64,000 nt of DNA from assembly GCF_004342175.1 (NCBI RefSeq), contig NZ_SMAO01000003.1, positions 372,001 through 436,000 on the forward strand, read 5' to 3'. Below are positions 55,159 through 64,000 of the stretch, piece by piece. The position numbers were made by a program, and so were the translations under genes. Numbering within the stretch: position 1 is the stretch's first letter; every line of letters begins with the position of its first letter. A model generated the notes under the pieces. That model had not been told where the DNA came from, ran no database searches, and saw nothing but the letters and a program-made list of their open reading frames with translations. This DNA comes from Thiobaca trueperi. GTDB lineage: Bacteria > Pseudomonadota > Gammaproteobacteria > Chromatiales > Chromatiaceae.

Positions 55159-58100
55159 TTGACCATTCATGACGGTTTGCTCCGGTGGCGACAGCGGCTC
55201 ACAGGCCACGACCTGACCGCTCCGGTGATCGGCGACGAACCGCCGCTGCGCTCGGAGCTGTTCAGTGCGGTGCAGATGGAAGAGCATGGCCGCCGGCTCG
55301 CCGAATCGCATGGACTGATGCCCGGACATCCGCCGGATCGCCTGCTGGCGCGTCTCACCGAGAATGAAACCCTGCTGGTGAGCGTCTGCCGACGGTTGAT
55401 GGTCGCGGTCACTGCACATCGCCGGATCGCACCGGCGGGTGAATGGCTGCTCGACAACTTCTATCTGATCGAGGAACAGGTTCGCACCGCCAAACGGCAC
55501 CTGCCCCGAGGCTACAGCCGGGAGCTGCCGCGTCTGCGCCAGGGTCCGTCGGCTGGACGGCCACGGGTCTATGACCTGGCGCTGGAAATCATCGCGCATG
55601 GTGATGGCCGGGTGGATCCAGAGAATCTCAACCGTTTCGTCGCCGCTTACCAGCAGGTCATGTCTCTCAAGCTGGGCGAGTTATGGGCCATCCCCATCAT
55701 GCTGCGGCTGGCCCTGATCGAGAATCTGCGCCGGGTCGCGGCCCGGATCGCCAGCAGCCGCACGGACCAGGATCTGGCCAATGGCTGGGCCGACCAGATG
55801 ACGGCGATGGCCGAGAGCGATCCCAAGAATCTCATTCTGGTGATCGCGGACATGGCGCGCTCGAACCCGCCCATGTCGGGCGCCTTCGTGGCCGAGCTGG
55901 CGCGCCGGTTGCGGGGCCAGAGTTCCGCACTGGCCCTGCCCCTGACCTGGATCGAGCAGCAGCTCGCCGAGTCGGGTCTGACGATCGAGCAACTGGTGCA
56001 GGTCGAGAACCAGCAACAGGCCGCCGATCAGGTTTCAATCGGCAACAGCATCGGCAGTCTCCGCTTTCTGGGGGCAACCGACTGGCGCGCCTTTGTCGAG
56101 TCCATGAGCCAGGTCGAACAGACGCTGCGCGAGGATCCGTCCGGGATTCATGCGCGGATGGCGTTCGCTACCCGCGACCGTTACCGCCATGTCGTGGAGA
56201 AGATCGCCCGCCACAGCCCGCTGTCCGAGAGCGATCTGGCGCGGCGGGCGGTCGAGCTGGCGCGTGAGGCGGCGCTTGCGAATGGTACCGATGCGCGTAC
56301 CGCGCATGTGGGTTTCTATCTGATCGGTCGCGGCCTGGGGCGTCTGGAGCGCGAGGCGCGGATCCATGTTCGCCCGCTGGAAGCGGTGTGGCGATGGGGC
56401 CGTCAATTCCCTCTGTTTCTCTATCTGGGCGGGATCCTGCTCCTGACGGCGCTGCTCGCCGGTGGGCTGCTGACGCAGGCGCGTTCCGATGGCATCACGG
56501 ACGCCTGGCTCGCGCTGCTGGCCGTGCCCGTCCTGCTTGGCGCCAGTCAACTCGCGGTGGCGCTGGTCAACTGGCTGGCAACGCTGCTGGCGACGCCCCA
56601 GCCGCTGCCGCGTCTGGATTTCTCTGCCGGCATCCCGTCGGCATGGCGCACCCTGGTGGTGACTCCGACCATGCTCACCAGCGCCACAGGCATCGCCGCC
56701 CTGATCGAGGCGCTGGAGGTGCGGTTCCTGGCCAATCGGGACGACAGTCTGCATTTTGCGCTGCTGACCGATCTGCGCGACGCCGCAGCAGAGACGGAGC
56801 CTGAGGACGCGGCGCTGTTGGAACTGGCCGCGCGCGGGATCGCGGTCCTGAATGAGAAATACCCGCGCACCGCTGGCGACACCTTTTTTCTCTTCCATCG
56901 CGCTCGCCGCTGGAACGCGACCGAGCGAATCTGGATGGGTTACGAGCGCAAACGCGGCAAGCTGGCGGATCTGAACGCCCTGCTGCGTGATCCTCTCCCC
57001 AACTCCGCTGGGGGAGAGGATCGGCGCACCCGTGATCGCTTCGCGCTGATTGTCGGCGAGACGGCGATCCTCGTCGGGGTGCGCTTCGTCATCACCCTGG
57101 ACACGGACACCCAGCTCCCGCGCGACGCGGCGCGTGAGATGATCGGCACCCTTGCGCACCCGCTCAATCGGGCGGTCTACGATGCGTCCAGCGAGTCGGT
57201 GCGTGAGGGCTATGGCATCCTGCAACCGCGTGTCGCCGTGAGTCTGACCGGCGCCAACCGCTCGCGGTATGCGCGTCTGCACGGCAGCGATGCCGGCATC
57301 GATCCCTATACCCATGCCGTCTCCGATGTCTACCAGGACGGGTTCCAGGAAGGCTCATTCATCGGCAAGGGCATCTACGATGTCGATGTCTTCGAGCAGG
57401 CTCTGGAGGGACGGTTTCCCGAAAACCGGATCCTCAGCCACGACCTGCTGGAAGGCTGTTACGCGCGCTCCGGACTGCTCTCGGATGTGCAGTTGTACGA
57501 GGACTATCCGGCCTGTTACAGCGCGGACGTGAGCCGGCGCTACCGCTGGATTCGCGGTGACTGGCAGATCGCGCACTGGCTGCTGCCGCGCGTCCCCGGT
57601 CACGACGGGCGCGCACGCTGCAATCCGCTCTCGGTGCTGTCGCGCTGGAAGCTGGCGGATAACCTGCGGCGCAGTCTGGTGCCGGTGGCGCTGACGCTTC
57701 TGTTCGTGCTGGGCTGGACGGTCACGGACGCGCCCGGACTCTGGACCCTGTCGGTGCTGGGTCTGTCGCTGATTCCCTCGCTGCTGACTGCGTTCCTCAA
57801 CCTGCTGCAAAAACCGGGCGACGTGCGCTGGCGTCATCATCTCGCGGCGGCGATCCGCGCGGCGGGCCGACAGTTGGCCCAGGCGCTCTTTACGGTCATC
57901 TGTCTCCCCTTCGAGGCGCTCTACAGCCTGGATGCCCTGGTCCGCACGCTCTGGCGCACAACGATCAGCCACCGCCGGATGCTCGAATGGATCTCCTCCA
58001 GCGATCTGGATCGCGGCGATCAGGGATGGCGCGCCTTCCAGCGGACGATGTGGATCGCCCCCGCGCTTGCCATCTTCACTGCGCTCGATCTGGCCCTGTC

Positions 58101-61100
58101 CGATCCGTCCGTGCTGCTGGTGGCCGCTCCCATCCTCTTGTCCTGGCTGGCAGCACCAAGCATCGCCTGGTGGATGAGCCGCCCGCAGACGCGCCGCGAG
58201 CCGCGCCTGACCGCCGACCAGTTCCGCTTTCTGCGCATCCTGTCGCGCAGAACCTGGTCCTTTTTCGAGACCTTCGTCGGCCCGAACGACCACTGGCTGC
58301 CACCGGACAACTATCAGGAGCATCCGGTGGCCGTGGTTGCGCATCGCACCTCCCCGACCAACATGGGGCTGTCGCTGCTCGCCAATCTGGCCGCTCATGA
58401 CTTCGGCTATCTGACGACCGGCAGTCTGATTGCACGCACGACCGCCGCGCTGGACACCATGGCCGGCCTGGAGCGGTATCGCGGTCACTTCTTCAACTGG
58501 TACGACACCCAGACGCTCAGGCCGCTGCCGCCGCTCTATGTCTCCTCGGTCGACAGCGGCAACCTCGCGGGTCATCTGCTGACCCTGCAACCGGGTCTGC
58601 TGGCGCTGATCGACGCCCCCGTACTCAATCCGCGCTGGCTGGACGGGATCGACGACACCTTCAATCTCCTGGCGGACGCGATCAAGCCTCCCGAGCCGGG
58701 GATCGCGAGCGGACTCCTGCGGAAGATCGCGCTGGTGCACGACAGCCGGATCGCGGCTCAACAGGCGTCGCTCGCGCCATTCCAGCGCGCACTGGAGTCG
58801 GTCTCCCAGGCACCGCCCAGGACGCTGACGGCGGCGCGGCAGGGTCTGGAGAGGCTGATCACGGCGGCGGAGTCCCTGGCGCAGGGACTGGAAGGGCACG
58901 CCGAAGCAGACGCGCAGGAGTGGGCGCAGGCATTGGTCAGGCAATGCCGCGACATGCTCGACGATCTGCTGGTCCTCGCGCCCTGGCTCAAGCAGGGCGA
59001 GTTCCCCGGCAACGCTTCGCGTGGGAATGCCGTCCTGGCCGCTCCAGCGGCCCCGGACTCACTCGACGCTGGAGCGTCGCAACCAGCTCCCACGCTGGAG
59101 CCTGGGAGCGAGCTGGCGGGCATCCCCACACTGCGCGAGCTGGCGAGACTGGAGACGGCTCCATCTCCAGCCCACGCGCGCATCGTCGGGCTGGAGCGTC
59201 TGGCCATGCAGGTCGGGGAACTGGCGCGGATGGACTATGACTTCCTCTATGACGAGGCCCGTCATCTGCTGGCGATCGGCTACAACGTCGCCGAGCGGCG
59301 GCGCGATGTGAGCTATTACGACCTGCTGGCCTCGGAGGCGCGTCTGGCCACCTTTGTGGCGATCGCACAGGGCCAACTGCCGCAGGAGAGCTGGTTTGCC
59401 CTGGGGCGTCTGCTGATCCTCGCTGGCGGCGAGCCGACCCTGCTGTCCTGGAGCGGCTCCATGTTCGAATATCTGATGCCGCTGCTGGTGATGCCGACCT
59501 ATGACCACACCCTGCTCGATCAGACCTATCGGACAGCGGTGGCGCGCCAGATCGCCTATGGACGCCAGCGCCACATCCCCTGGGGCGTGTCCGAGTCCGG
59601 CTATTACACCTTCGATCTTCAGCTCAACTACCAGTACCGCGCCTTCGGCGTGCCGGGTCTGGGGCTCAAGCGCTGGCTGGCCGAGGATCTGGTCATCGCG
59701 CCCTATGCCTCCGCGCTCGCGCTCATGGTCGCGCCCGAGGCCGCCTGTCAGAATCTCCAGCGGCTCGCCGCGAGCGGGTTCGAGGGGCGTTACGGCCTCT
59801 ACGAGGCCATCGACTACACACCCTCGCGCCTGCCGCGCGGGCAGACGCACGCCGTGGTGCGCTCCTTCATGGCCCATCATCAGGGCATGAGTTTCCTCGC
59901 GCTGGCAGCGCAACTGCTCGATCAGCCGATGCAGAAGCGGTTCGCTCAGGCGCCGCTGTTCCAGGCCACCGCCCTGCTGCTCCAGGAGCGTCTCCCCACG
60001 ACCCCCGCCTACTACGCGCACACGGGTGAGATCGGCGACATGCACACCGCCGGGGGCAGCGAGGAGGCGCCGATGCGTCTGTTTGACAGCCCGCACACGC
60101 CCATTCCAGAGGTACAGTTGCTGTCCAACGGACGCTATCACGTCATGGTCACCAACGCAGGTGGCGGCTACAGCCGCTGGAAGGATCTCGCCGTCACCCG
60201 CTGGCGCGAGGACAGCACCCGCGATGGCTGGGGCAGTTTCTGCTATCTGCGCGATCTGGCGAGCGGCGATGTCTGGTCGACCGCCTATCAGCCGACGCTC
60301 AAGACCCCGGACAGCTATGAGGCGATCTTCTCGGAGGGACGCGCGGAATTCCGCCGCCGCGACCAGGGAATCGAATCCTATACCGAGATCGCCGTCTCGC
60401 CGGAGGACGACATCGAGTTGCGCCGGCTGCGTCTGACCAATCGCGGACGCACCCGCCGGGTCATCGAAGTCACCAGTTACGCCGAGGTCGTGATCGCGCC
60501 GGCGGCGGCGGATGCGATGCATCCGGCCTTCAGCAATCTCTTCGTGCAGACCGAGATCCTGCATCCGCAGCCGGCGATCCTCTGCACCCGCCGGCCACGC
60601 TCGCAGGAGGAGTCATCGCCCTGGATGCTGCATCTGGTGGTGGTGCGCGGGGCGGCGGTTGATGGAGATTCGGCGCGGGATGCGACGGGTTTCGCTGCGC
60701 CCGGCCCATCCTGCGAGACGGATCGGATGCGCTTCATCGGTCGGGATCGCGGTCTGGATGCGCCGCAGGCGCTGGACGCGGGCGGGGCGCTCTCGGGGAG
60801 CGCGGGTTCGGTGCTGGATCCGATCGTCGCCATCCGTCACCGCATCACGCTCGATCCCGATCAGTCCGTCACCATCGATCAGGTGACAGGGATCGGCGAG
60901 CGCCGCGAGGTCGCCGTGGGACTGGTCGAGAAATATCAGGATCAGCGTCTGGCGGATCGTGTCTTCGATCTGGCCTGGACCCACAGTCAGGTGGTACTGC
61001 GCCAGATCAACGCCAGTCAGTCCGACGCACAGCTCTACGGTCGTCTCGCCAGTTCGATCCTCTACGCCAACGCCTCGCTGCGCGCCGACCCGGGCGTGCT

Positions 61101-64000
61101 CGGTCAGAACCGGCGCGGACAGTCCGGACTCTGGAGCCATGCGGTCTCGGGGGACGTGCCGCTGGTGCTGCTGCTGATCGCCGACCAGGCCAACATCGAG
61201 CTGGTCCATCAGCTCGTTCAGGCCCATGCTTACTGGCGGTTGAAGGGACTGACCGTGGACCTGGTGATCTGGAACGAGGATCGCGCCGGCTACCGCCAGC
61301 AGCTCCATGACCAGATCCTCGGGCTGATCGCCGCAGGGGCCGACGCCCATGTGATCGATCGACCCGGCGGCATCTTCATCCGTCCGGCGGACCAGATCAG
61401 TCACGAAGACCGCATTCTGTTCCAGACGGTGGCGCGGGCCATCCTCAGCGACACGCGCGGCACCCTGGCCGAGCAGCTCAAGCGGCGCACGCTGCCGCCA
61501 CGGCGTCTGCCCCGGCTGCGTCCGACCAGCAGTCGCTTTGCCGAATGGAGCCGGGGCGTGGCAACGGCTGACGGCGGACAAAAAGCCGTGGGCCGTGATG
61601 CGCTGCCCCGTCTGTTGTTCGATAACGGCCTGGGCGGCTTCAGCCCGGATGGCCGCGAATACGTCATCACCACTGCGCCCGGCCAGACGACACCCGCACC
61701 CTGGGTGAACGTACTGGCCAATCCGCACTTCGGGACGGTGATCTCGGCGAGCGGCATGGCCTACACCTGGAGTGACAACGCCCACGCCTTCCGGCTCACG
61801 CCCTGGCACAACGATCCGGTGAGCGATACCAGCGGCGAGGCACTCTATCTTCGCGACGAGGACAGCGGCCATGTCTGGTCGCCGACACCGCTGCCCGCCG
61901 CTGGCGCGAGCGCTTACGTCAGCCGTCATGGGTTCGGCTACAGCGTCTTCGAGCATGCCGAGGATGGCATCGCCTCCGAACTCTGGGTCTACGTCGCCAT
62001 CGACGCCCCGATCAAGTTCTGGGTGCTCAGGGTGCGCAATGACTCGAATCAGGCGCGCCGGCTCTCCGCGACCGGCTATGTGGAATGGGTGCTCGGCGAT
62101 CTGCGCCCGAAGACCGCCCTGCATGTCATCACCGAGATCGATCCGACCAGCGGCGCGCTCTTCGCCCGTAACCCTTACAACACCGAGTTCGCCAATCGTC
62201 TTGCCATCTTCGATCTGGACGATCCGGCGCGGACCTTCAGCGGCGACCGAACCGAATTCATCGGTCGCAACGGGACGCTCAGCCATCCGGCCGCGCTGAC
62301 GCGCACACGTCTCTCCAACCGGGTCGGCGCCGCGCTGGATGCCTGCGGGGCGATGCAGACCCACTTCGACCTGGCAGCCGGTGAGACTCACGAGGTCGTC
62401 TTCCGCCTGGGCGTGGCGGGACGGCGCGGCGCAGACGACGCCAGTACCCTGGTGCATCGCTATCGCGGGACCGCCGCCGCGCGGGCCGTGCTGGAGGATG
62501 TCCGCCGCTACTGGACGCATACCCTGGGCGCCGTGCAGGTGGAGACGCCCGATCCGGCATTCGATGTCCTGGCCAATGGCTGGTTGGTCTATCAGACCCT
62601 GGCCTGCCGGCTGTGGGCGCGCAGCGGCTATTACCAGTCGGGCGGCGCCTTCGGCTTCCGCGATCAGTTGCAGGACGCCATGGCCCTCATCCATACCGAG
62701 CCCCAGCGTCTGCGCAAGCAGTTGCTGCTGTGCGCGGGGCGTCAGTTCCCGGAGGGCGATGTCCAGCACTGGTGGCATCCGCCATCCGGTCGCGGGGTGC
62801 GGACCCGTTGCTCGGACGACTATCTCTGGCTGCCGCTCGCGACCTGCCGCTATGTCCAGGCCACCGGGGACACCGGCATCCTTGATGAAACGGCGTCTTT
62901 CCTGGAAGGGCGTCTGGTGGGCGGTGAGGACGACGCCTATTACGATCTGCCCGGTCAGTCCGACGCAACGGCCACGCTCTATGAGCATGCCGTCCGTGCC
63001 ATCAATCATGGTCTGCGCTTCGGCGAGCATGGCCTGCCGCTGATGGGTTCGGGCGACTGGAACGACGGCATGAATCTGGTCGGCATCCATGGCCGGGGCG
63101 AAAGTCTCTGGCTGGGTTTTTTTCTCTACGAGGTGCTGACCCGCTTCGGCGATCTGGCACGCGGTCGCGATGACCCCGCCTTTGCCGGGCGGTGCGCGCG
63201 TGAGGCGATGCAGCTTCGCCAGAACCTCGATGCGCATGGCTGGGATGGCGGCTGGTATCGTCGCGCCTATTTCGATGACGGCACCCCGCTGGGCTCGGCG
63301 AGTCAGGATGACTGTCAGATCGACTCCATCGCGCAAAGCTGGTCGGTGCTCTCCGGGGCCGGCGATCCCGACCGCGCGCGTCAGGGCATGGCGGCGCTTG
63401 ACGCGCGCCTCGTCCGTCGCGATGCCGGTCTGATCCAACTGCTCGATCCGCCCTTCGACCGGTCGGCCCTGAACCCCGGCTACATCAAGGGATATGTCCC
63501 CGGCGTGCGGGAAAATGGCGGGCAATACACCCACGCCGCCATCTGGGCGGCGATGGCCTTCGCGCGTCTGGGCGATGCGGCGCGTGCCTGGGAACTCTTT
63601 GCCATGATCAACCCGATCAACCACGGAGATTCGCCCGAGGCCATCGCGACCTACAGGGTCGAGCCCTATGTGATCGCCGCCGATGTCTACGCCGTCCCGC
63701 CCCATGTCGGACGCGGCGGCTGGAGCTGGTACAGCGGCTCGGCGGGCTGGATGTACCGGCTGATGCTGGAATCGCTGCTCGGGGTGAGGCTGGAGGTCGA
63801 TACACTGCACCTCGCGCCCTGTCTGCCTGCCGATTGGGAGGGTTTCAGGCTGCGTTATCGCTATCGGGAAACGCTCTACCACATCGCCGTGACCCGGATC
63901 GTCGGCGGGGAAGGGGAGACACGAATCACGCTGGATGGTGTCGAGCAGGACGCGCCGGGGATTCCGCTGGTGGATGACCATCTGGAACACCGCGTCGAGG
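55159..64000 (+). CDS. ndvB: Cyclic beta-1,2-glucan synthase (NdvB/ChvB family), 3' end missing
   Basis: Giant inner-membrane enzyme making cyclic beta-1,2-glucan for the periplasm. About 2947 codons are in the window and the frame is still open. Order: N-terminal cytosolic region, TM near residues 414-440 and 455-475, GT84 glycosyltransferase with VITLDTDTQLPRDAA (Asp648/Asp650) and RYRWIRGDWQ, several TMs (about 835-1000), a glycoamylase-like domain (GVSESGYYTFDLQLNYQYRAF about 1477; RSFMAHHQGMSFLAL about 1570), and GH94-type phosphorylase modules ending with MGSGDWNDGMNLVG (about 2633). TTG at 55159 follows GGAG by six bases; no ATG fits. Two palindromic repeats are inserted in frame (56991-57020 and 59010-59115). 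A clean, full-length frame argues the gene is functional. Symbol by family only. Confidence 0.93.
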   Translation, partial: MTIHDGLLRWRQRLTGHDLTAPVIGDEPPLRSELFSAVQMEEHGRRLAESHGLMPGHPPDRLLARLTENETLLVSVCRRLMVAVTAHRRIAPAGEWLLDNFYLIEEQVRTAKRHLPRGYSRELPRLRQGPSAGRPRVYDLALEIIAHGDGRVDPENLNRFVAAYQQVMSLKLGELWAIPIMLRLALIENLRRVAARIASSRTDQDLANGWADQMTAMAESDPKNLILVIADMARSNPPMSGAFVAELARRLRGQSSALALPLTWIEQQLAESGLTIEQLVQVENQQQAADQVSIGNSIGSLRFLGATDWRAFVESMSQVEQTLREDPSGIHARMAFATRDRYRHVVEKIARHSPLSESDLARRAVELAREAALANGTDARTAHVGFYLIGRGLGRLEREARIHVRPLEAVWRWGRQFPLFLYLGGILLLTALLAGGLLTQARSDGITDAWLALLAVPVLLGASQLAVALVNWLATLLATPQPLPRLDFSAGIPSAWRTLVVTPTMLTSATGIAALIEALEVRFLANRDDSLHFALLTDLRDAAAETEPEDAALLELAARGIAVLNEKYPRTAGDTFFLFHRARRWNATERIWMGYERKRGKLADLNALLRDPLPNSAGGEDRRTRDRFALIVGETAILVGVRFVITLDTDTQLPRDAAREMIGTLAHPLNRAVYDASSESVREGYGILQPRVAVSLTGANRSRYARLHGSDAGIDPYTHAVSDVYQDGFQEGSFIGKGIYDVDVFEQALEGRFPENRILSHDLLEGCYARSGLLSDVQLYEDYPACYSADVSRRYRWIRGDWQIAHWLLPRVPGHDGRARCNPLSVLSRWKLADNLRRSLVPVALTLLFVLGWTVTDAPGLWTLSVLGLSLIPSLLTAFLNLLQKPGDVRWRHHLAAAIRAAGRQLAQALFTVICLPFEALYSLDALVRTLWRTTISHRRMLEWISSSDLDRGDQGWRAFQRTMWIAPALAIFTALDLALSDPSVLLVAAPILLSWLAAPSIAWWMSRPQTRREPRLTADQFRFLRILSRRTWSFFETFVGPNDHWLPPDNYQEHPVAVVAHRTSPTNMGLSLLANLAAHDFGYLTTGSLIARTTAALDTMAGLERYRGHFFNWYDTQTLRPLPPLYVSSVDSGNLAGHLLTLQPGLLALIDAPVLNPRWLDGIDDTFNLLADAIKPPEPGIASGLLRKIALVHDSRIAAQQASLAPFQRALESVSQAPPRTLTAARQGLERLITAAESLAQGLEGHAEADAQEWAQALVRQCRDMLDDLLVLAPWLKQGEFPGNASRGNAVLAAPAAPDSLDAGASQPAPTLEPGSELAGIPTLRELARLETAPSPAHARIVGLERLAMQVGELARMDYDFLYDEARHLLAIGYNVAERRRDVSYYDLLASEARLATFVAIAQGQLPQESWFALGRLLILAGGEPTLLSWSGSMFEYLMPLLVMPTYDHTLLDQTYRTAVARQIAYGRQRHIPWGVSESGYYTFDLQLNYQYRAFGVPGLGLKRWLAEDLVIAPYASALALMVAPEAACQNLQRLAASGFEGRYGLYEAIDYTPSRLPRGQTHAVVRSFMAHHQGMSFLALAAQLLDQPMQKRFAQAPLFQATALLLQERLPTTPAYYAHTGEIGDMHTAGGSEEAPMRLFDSPHTPIPEVQLLSNGRYHVMVTNAGGGYSRWKDLAVTRWREDSTRDGWGSFCYLRDLASGDVWSTAYQPTLKTPDSYEAIFSEGRAEFRRRDQGIESYTEIAVSPEDDIELRRLRLTNRGRTRRVIEVTSYAEVVIAPAAADAMHPAFSNLFVQTEILHPQPAILCTRRPRSQEESSPWMLHLVVVRGAAVDGDSARDATGFAAPGPSCETDRMRFIGRDRGLDAPQALDAGGALSGSAGSVLDPIVAIRHRITLDPDQSVTIDQVTGIGERREVAVGLVEKYQDQRLADRVFDLAWTHSQVVLRQINASQSDAQLYGRLASSILYANASLRADPGVLGQNRRGQSGLWSHAVSGDVPLVLLLIADQANIELVHQLVQAHAYWRLKGLTVDLVIWNEDRAGYRQQLHDQILGLIAAGADAHVIDRPGGIFIRPADQISHEDRILFQTVARAILSDTRGTLAEQLKRRTLPPRRLPRLRPTSSRFAEWSRGVATADGGQKAVGRDALPRLLFDNGLGGFSPDGREYVITTAPGQTTPAPWVNVLANPHFGTVISASGMAYTWSDNAHAFRLTPWHNDPVSDTSGEALYLRDEDSGHVWSPTPLPAAGASAYVSRHGFGYSVFEHAEDGIASELWVYVAIDAPIKFWVLRVRNDSNQARRLSATGYVEWVLGDLRPKTALHVITEIDPTSGALFARNPYNTEFANRLAIFDLDDPARTFSGDRTEFIGRNGTLSHPAALTRTRLSNRVGAALDACGAMQTHFDLAAGETHEVVFRLGVAGRRGADDASTLVHRYRGTAAARAVLEDVRRYWTHTLGAVQVETPDPAFDVLANGWLVYQTLACRLWARSGYYQSGGAFGFRDQLQDAMALIHTEPQRLRKQLLLCAGRQFPEGDVQHWWHPPSGRGVRTRCSDDYLWLPLATCRYVQATGDTGILDETASFLEGRLVGGEDDAYYDLPGQSDATATLYEHAVRAINHGLRFGEHGLPLMGSGDWNDGMNLVGIHGRGESLWLGFFLYEVLTRFGDLARGRDDPAFAGRCAREAMQLRQNLDAHGWDGGWYRRAYFDDGTPLGSASQDDCQIDSIAQSWSVLSGAGDPDRARQGMAALDARLVRRDAGLIQLLDPPFDRSALNPGYIKGYVPGVRENGGQYTHAAIWAAMAFARLGDAARAWELFAMINPINHGDSPEAIATYRVEPYVIAADVYAVPPHVGRGGWSWYSGSAGWMYRLMLESLLGVRLEVDTLHLAPCLPADWEGFRLRYRYRETLYHIAVTRIVGGEGETRITLDGVEQDAPGIPLVDDHLEHRVE
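56991..57020. repeat. In-frame palindrome inside the glucan synthase gene (1)
   Basis: TCCTCTCCCC (56991-57000) and its exact reverse complement GGGGAGAGGA (57011-57020) around a 10-base centre. It codes for DPLPNSAGGED in a loop between ADLNALLR and RFALIVGE, and is of the same class as the pbpC insertion. Confidence 0.75.
59010..59115. repeat. In-frame palindromic repeat inside the glucan synthase gene (2)
   Basis: AACGCTTCGCGTGGGAATGC, then GACGCTGGAGCGTC (59066-59079) and CAGCTCCCACGCTGGAGCCT and GGGAGCGAGCTGG (59085-59115). These are pieces of the common GGAACG...GCTGGAGCGTGGGAAC interspersed class. The encoded NASRGNAVLAAPAAPDSLDA region and following PAPTLEPGSE look like low-complexity linker. 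Confidence 0.7.

Noticed and set aside
60613-63990. 1125-codon open frame on the minus strand
   Set aside because: It is exactly antisense to the glucan synthase coding frame, whose domains and motifs are clear; long antisense frames are expected in high-GC DNA.

Overview
The window is high-GC gammaproteobacterial chromosome with ordinary housekeeping genes and no rRNA, tRNA, prophage or CRISPR array that I can recognise. Gene content and order (glyQ-glyS-gmhB-plsC, aroQ-accB-accC-prmA, glnA/ntrBC, pbpC with an alpha-2-macroglobulin, DUF4212 with an ActP-like symporter) point to a purple-sulfur-bacterium-like lineage (Chromatiaceae, near Thiocystis/Allochromatium). That assignment is inference from gene content and protein style, not from a marker gene.

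Layout. 1-7.9 kb: 3' part missing pilB, a LabA-type NYN/cold-shock protein, acs, mtaB, and the end of a TonB-receptor/YfiR-like/diguanylate-cyclase operon that runs to 9.9 kb. 10-17.7 kb: pbpC and a giant periplasmic alpha-2-macroglobulin. 18-22.3 kb: a membrane protein, a thioesterase, and a thrC/isopropylmalate-citramalate synthase operon. 22.6-32.4 kb: a same-strand signalling and transport block (DUF4212 tandem fusion, symporter, two hybrid histidine kinases, a cNMP/CBS/DUF294 protein, a DEDDh exonuclease). 32.5-36.7 kb: aroQ-accB-accC, prmA, and a DUF1877 gene. 36.7-41.6 kb: ntrC, ntrB, a DUF4124 protein and glnA. 42.3-46.8 kb: glyQ-glyS-gmhB-plsC. 46.9-54.9 kb: a stress-type region of two Crp/Fnr regulators, a lone cNMP-binding domain, and many very small membrane or secreted proteins (CsbD, DUF3309, Thivi_2564-type, Spy/CpxP-like, glycine-zipper lipoprotein, YSC84). 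55.2-64 kb: a cyclic beta-1,2-glucan synthase running off the right edge.

The most unusual structure is a dispersed family of 86-88 bp inverted-repeat units bounded by TTAA (core ends ACCGCG...CGCGGT). There are nine units plus one fragment. Two sequence types, A and B, usually occur as a pair joined by a 20-22 bp AT-rich spacer. One pair (34974-35168) interrupts another interspersed repeat at a TTAA; removing it with one TTAA restores that repeat, which is direct evidence of insertion with TTAA duplication. In five places the terminal TTAA supplies the stop codon of the adjoining gene. Separately, three GC-rich palindromic repeats sit in frame inside coding sequences (one in pbpC, two in the glucan synthase), adding peptide segments.
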